Shown one piece after another: positions 42,301 to 48,300 of a stretch of DNA of 64,000 nt. The position numbers and the translations under genes are program-made. Within the stretch, counting starts at the first letter, position 1. Every line of letters starts with the position of its first letter. Source of the DNA: Flabesymbios commensalis (Eukaryota; Annelida; Polychaeta; Terebellida; Flabelligeridae); NCBI GenBank assembly GCA_964017125.1, contig OZ024911.1:41417339-41481338 (forward strand). The letters run 5' to 3'. The notes under the pieces were generated by a model. The model was given only the letters and a program-made list of their open reading frames with translations, was not told the DNA's origin and did not search any database.

Positions 42301-45300
42301 TACCGGGGTACATGTATTATGAATTTTGTACAGTATATAATTTGTCTCATGTACTATATTTTTATTGTTTTCTTGTACGTGGCACTCTTTCCATGCTTTA
42401 GTTTTTAATTGATATTGTTCTTTATTTTCAATTCTGTGAAGTCATAGAATCTCGCTTTCAACTGATTGCTAATGTTGATGCTGTACATTTCAATGATTTG
42501 TATACTACCAGGTATATGAAGTGCACTATTCAAGATTTGCATGTACGTTTAGTCATACACTGTTCACTGATTGTTTGTACATATTCATTACCACCATTTG
42601 TATATTATACAGCACACCTGTATTGATTGCTTGTACATATATAGCACACTTTTCACCACTTGCTTGTACATATGTGCAGTACACTTTCACTGATTGCTTG
42701 TATATATATCTATGGCTTTGTACAGACTCTAGACACAGATGATCATCCACTGAATGCACTGAGAGCCGACAGAGAGTTAGAAAAAGGTCAAATGGAAGCC
42801 ACTGTGGCTGCCATCAAACAACAGGTAACCGTTTGAGACATGTCCAGCCAGTAACATGTCATGAGGCCTATTACTTGACACATTAAACATAATAACATTA
42901 TTGTGAAAGTGCACAACCGCCTAACTTTACACTTAGCTTTCAATTCATGTGTTCAAAGACTAATTTCAAGTTATTTAATCGGAACTTTCACCCACTCGAA
43001 ATTGTGTCTCGCCTACCCTATCCACAAATTATTCAGAATAGTCTAAATTTAGGCTAATCATTTTTTTAAATCTTAACTTCACACATCATTTTGAGGGTAA
43101 CCCAGCAAAACCTAGCATCTTAAAGTCTTTATTGTTAAGGTTTTGCTAGTTCACTCTTTAAATGACGTTTGAATTTATCCCGCACCCAGACATCACCCTC
43201 TCCCCGCATACTGTATGAGAGCTAACACTGGAGCATTTCAACCCCATAGTGAGTAACATGTAGCATGCCATAGATAAGGAATCCCTGCTCCATTAAATGC
43301 ACCTGATTGTCATGCAACATGTAATGATGTGTCTCTGTGACAGTTACAGATAGCATCCCAGCAAACACAAAATATTGACCCGATCTTTGGTTAATGCAGG
43401 GCTCCCATTCACCTGGAAAACCTGTAATTTGGCCTAAAAAATCCCATGCATGGAAAAATCATGGAATTTCAAAAAAAGCACATTTTGATTGAAAAATCAT
43501 GGAATTTTGCTTCAGTTATCCACATTTTTTTTCAATATCAGAATAAATGTTGCAGAATTTATTCTTTAATCACTTGTGTGTCTTTCTTAGCCTGATATTT
43601 GACTACTAGTGTTGCATGTGCCCAAATCTTTTGACGTAAAAACAATTTAGGCGAATAATAACAATTTAGGCAAATTACACATGCAGCCAAAACGGGATTG
43701 TGCAACCTGGAAAAATAACCTCGTATCATAGAAAAATCATGGAATTTTGTTTCAAGTTTTGAGTGGGAACCATGTAATGTTGGGCCGACGTTGAAGACAT
43801 TGGGCCGATGTTAGCCCAACATTGGGCCAATGTCCCGTATTTGCTGGGACCTGAGGTTACAACTGAATGCCTTATGTGTCAAAATAATAGCCATAACCCT
43901 CACATACACTATGAACTAATGATTGTGCCATTTTTCTTTTAAATTTTTTCACACTTTTTTGTAATACATTACATACGTAAAGCACATTATCAAATATGGG
44001 TGGCCTAAATGAGGAAAAAAATCTTACAGTAGCAGCATAAATGTAGATATTGCGATTTTCAAATGAAGTACCAATTGTAATGTTTACGAAGTCTAGTCCT
44101 CAAACTTATTAGTAGTTTCCATTTATTTGAAAACCACAATTGCTTCAGCAGTCTTTCAAATGAATGAAATTTGTCAAGCAGTAATGCAGCACTTTAAGAG
44201 TTACAGTATGATTTTTCAAACATTTCTATACTGTTTAAAAGTTTTTTGGATTCCCTTTACTGAAGAAAAAGCCATTGATCACAAACTGTAGTCAAAACTT
44301 AATAGATATTGGGTCACATTATAATTCTTACATAACATTTGATATATTATTTATTAATACATGTACTGTACAAATTTGCTGTGATTATTTTTGAAATGAC
44401 AATTATTTTAATGTTTGCCCACTTGAAGCTGTGCATGGCTACACTGAACTGCTAAGTAGCTGAAAAATTGTTTGATTTTCCGTTTTTACTAAATTTTTTT
44501 ACACTGTTTTAAAAGTTGATAAAAAGTAAAATAATCAGAATTTGTTGCAGTGATTTCCAGTTGAGGTGTTAACAATAATGTGCTTTAATATTCTATATGA
44601 ATATAATGTTATATTAGAAATATTTCATTGTATTCTTCTTTGTGATGTGGCCAGTTTTATCTGTGAATAAAAGTGCCTTAACAATAAATTCATACCTTTA
44701 TTTACTCATTATATAATACCAACTTAATTATTCACGCTTCACAATTGTTGTGTTGACAGATGGACAGAGCTCATGAGCAGCTTGATGTAGAAGCCGCCAC
44801 AAAAGAGGAGTTGGTGGCAGCGAAACACAGATTACAGAGAGAGGTGGAGGAACTGAGAAAAGTGGAGAAAAGTCACGCTAAACTACAGCGAAGCCGCCAG
44901 AAAACTCACGATGAACTGCTCGCATACAAGGTCAGCTACTTATAATGCACCCATTACAGGAATTAGAATTATAAACACCTACAATGCAGGAGGCTGTCTG
45001 CACCTTTTAACCCTTTCAAGCCTGAGTTTACCATTGTCACCTTCATCCACTACAAGCCGCGAATTGCTGTCGCAATTCTTGACTTGTAGTGGATGAAGGT
45101 GACTTGAAGTGGGTGAATAATTGAAAGAAAATTACCATGTATTGGCAAGCCAGTTTCATGGGAATTTTCATTCTAAAACCCCTAGTTGTTGGAAAATTAA
45201 GTCTGTTTAAAGGGATTTAAAATGATGCTTTAATGCATCGTGAGGGCTTAAAGGGTTAACCAACAAGATGTTTCTTCTAATTGCCATGTAGTTTTAGCTG

Positions 45301-48300
45301 TAAACACTATTTCTTTCCTACCTCGAAGTGAAATGTATCAATTACAGGAATTATCAACATCTACCAGACTTTTTAACAACCCGGGTATTTTTTCAAAGTT
45401 TCATAAACTCTCAGCTGTAAATTGCTGACACATTTCTAACTCAAAGTGAAGGTAATTATCTGATTATATGAAATACCTACATATCATTTATCAAAGGAGA
45501 CCTCAAAATCTTCCTGTTTTTATGGTTTGTGATATTTTATCTACTTTTAAATGTATTACGATATGGTGTATAGATGTGAGGGAAGTTTATCTAAGAATCA
45601 TTATAAATATACTGGTAAATTAAAGTGAAAATCAATTGTGCTGCTTTTTTCCACAAATGTAGAAATTTAGCAAAGCATAATTTGACTGGTGCGATGGCCA
45701 AACAACCCTTTTCGCCCTCTCCAGGCCAGTCGGACACCATATTTAGCTGGCCACTAAAAAATTTGAAAAAATTTACAAATAAACAAACTTTTGGTGCTTG
45801 TTGCAGTGGCCACCTACGCATGACTCCAGGCCAGTTAATTTTTTTTATGGGTCGGTAATTTTCAAAGTCTACTGGCCCTGCACCTTATTTTGCGTATTGT
45901 TAAGCCCTGCTTTTACATGTATGTAGACATGATTGTTGACCTACTGACTGCTGTCCACAATGCAGCTTGCTGTTCTGGCTGTTCTTCACTTAAGCCAGCT
46001 TTAACAATTAATTTCCAGATGATATCTCCTCAACCACTTGACCGACTCCTGAATACTCAGGAGTGGCTAGTTGTGCTCTTTGGGGTTGGTGTACTTTGTC
46101 CATACTGAGTTTTCACCCAGTTTCATGTTTTAACCTTGTTTTTTTCCAAACCATATGATTATGTTTGATTAATTCTTATCTAATTTAGTACGAGTGATGC
46201 TCTGGTCTGTCAGGTGTAAATTTGTGGGTTACTGTACCTTTATCTACTTTTAGTATTGTATTTTCCGTACTTTTGTGTTCTTTTCCACGCCATATCTTGG
46301 AATGTGATCGATGGATTATTACCAAATTTGGTACAAATTATCATGATGATTTGTTTATCGTAGAACCATGTGAATGCCAACTATTGTCCTAGAAGTGAAA
46401 TGGAGACATACAAAGCAGAAGCAGAAGCACAGAGTCGAATGGAGCTGAATCGTAAATTAGAACAGGTATGTATTACGATTTTACGACGATATATCAGACT
46501 ACCGGTATTTCATTTCTATCCATGAAGCAATTTTCCACTTACAAGAAATATTGTGTTGCAGATTATTTTTTGGAAAATACTGATTTTTTTTGTGGCAAAA
46601 TATATATATTTTCTGTGTTCTCATAATTCAATAATGGCAATATAGTTCTTAAGTGAAAAGGATCGTTTTCACTCATCTTATTCAAATTCCATTGTATGTC
46701 AGGTTTTGTTTAGTTGTTTATATGGAGATTAAAATGTTATAATCATTTACGCAGGTGAATAATTATCTGGCAGAACAAGCAGCAGCAAGAGAACGACTTG
46801 ACTTAATGAGAGACACGACACAAAACGAGATGAAGAGAGATTTTGAACAAACACAAGGACAACTACTGGTATATAAACATTAAGACTTTTTTTCAACAGT
46901 TTGCAAATCACAGTGTCAATGTTACAGAGATACAGAATAAATTACATTAATTTGCAAATAATTCAAAAAATTTCAAACATTTCAGCTAATAATACATGTA
47001 AAGTGGATAAAAACTCTGGATTGGTTTTCAAAATTTTCATTATAATTATCACTCTCCCATAGCTGTTCGCTTTATTGTTACATGGTCACATAATTACCAG
47101 CTTTTCATAACATCACTGTGTGAATAACAAACAACTGGCGACATGTTTTTGTCTGTCTTGAGATTTGTTTGTCCAAACCCCTATTTTTCTTACTAAAGCC
47201 AAACTAGTTTTCTCAAAATGTTTGCCTTATATCTCAGATTTCTGATCGGTGTGATGGTATGTATAGGGCATGTATTCTCAATAAGGTCCTAGATTACATG
47301 AATTTAACTGAGCTAGATTGTAATTAGATCAGCTATTTTAAAAATTGTTTTAGATCACAGGGAACTGATTGTTTGTGATCTTGACCAATCAGATCCTTCA
47401 GATCTAGGCAAGCTGTTTAAAAATAACTTTCATATTTATTATTAACCCTCATCCTTAATTTATTTAATTTTTCAATCACTGAGGTTGTGTCTCGCTACCG
47501 CGATTCACAATCTAAGTGATTGGAAATTACTCATATTTGTTTAATTTGAGACCAAACATTTACAAATCTTGATGTTGAAACAGTCATTCCATTCCCAATA
47601 ACATTGGTTCAATTGGCTTATTAAAAGTATTAAAAACAACTATTGTCGTGATAAGCAGGCAAAGGGTTAACACTTTGCCTGTTATGTAATTTATGTAATT
47701 TAAATTTTCACCCACTTGAAGTTGTGTCTCTCTACAGCGACCATAACTGGCCAAGTGGCTGAAAATTGCTGATATTTATTTAATTTGAGACCAAACATTT
47801 GCAAATCTTGATGTATTACCCTTTCACCACTGAAGCCCGTTTTTATGTGCTGAATGCTATGGCATTCAGCACATAAAAACGGGCCTCAGTGGTGAAAGGG
47901 TTAAACACACATTGATTGCATTTCCAATAACTGACTTAATCCGCTAATAAGATTAAAAATGAGTATGGTCATGTTTGTTGCTTAAAGAGTTAAATAACCT
48001 TTAGTTTATTTTTTCGTGGTTGAAGGATGAACTGGAAAAATTGAGAAGCAGCATGGGTGATAAAGATACTGATAATGAACGAGAAAGGAGTGAAGCAGAG
48101 AGATACCGCGACCTGTATGAGGGTGAACTAAAGCTGAGAGAAAGACTGGCATCAAGGCTAGAAAAAGCGAGTCAGAGAGCAAACCTGGCTCAAAGCACGT
48201 TAGTAATATTTTGGTCGAACACACAAGACATTTACTGTATATGGTTGTGTTTTGTCATGAACTTTTTAAGTATTAAATTAACAAGTTTTATCAATAAAGC

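Noticed and set aside
46391-46465. Shorter version of exon 29 using the AG at 46391
   Set aside because: It would put the reading frame out of phase with exon 28; the acceptor at 46361-46363 fits both phase and family sequence.
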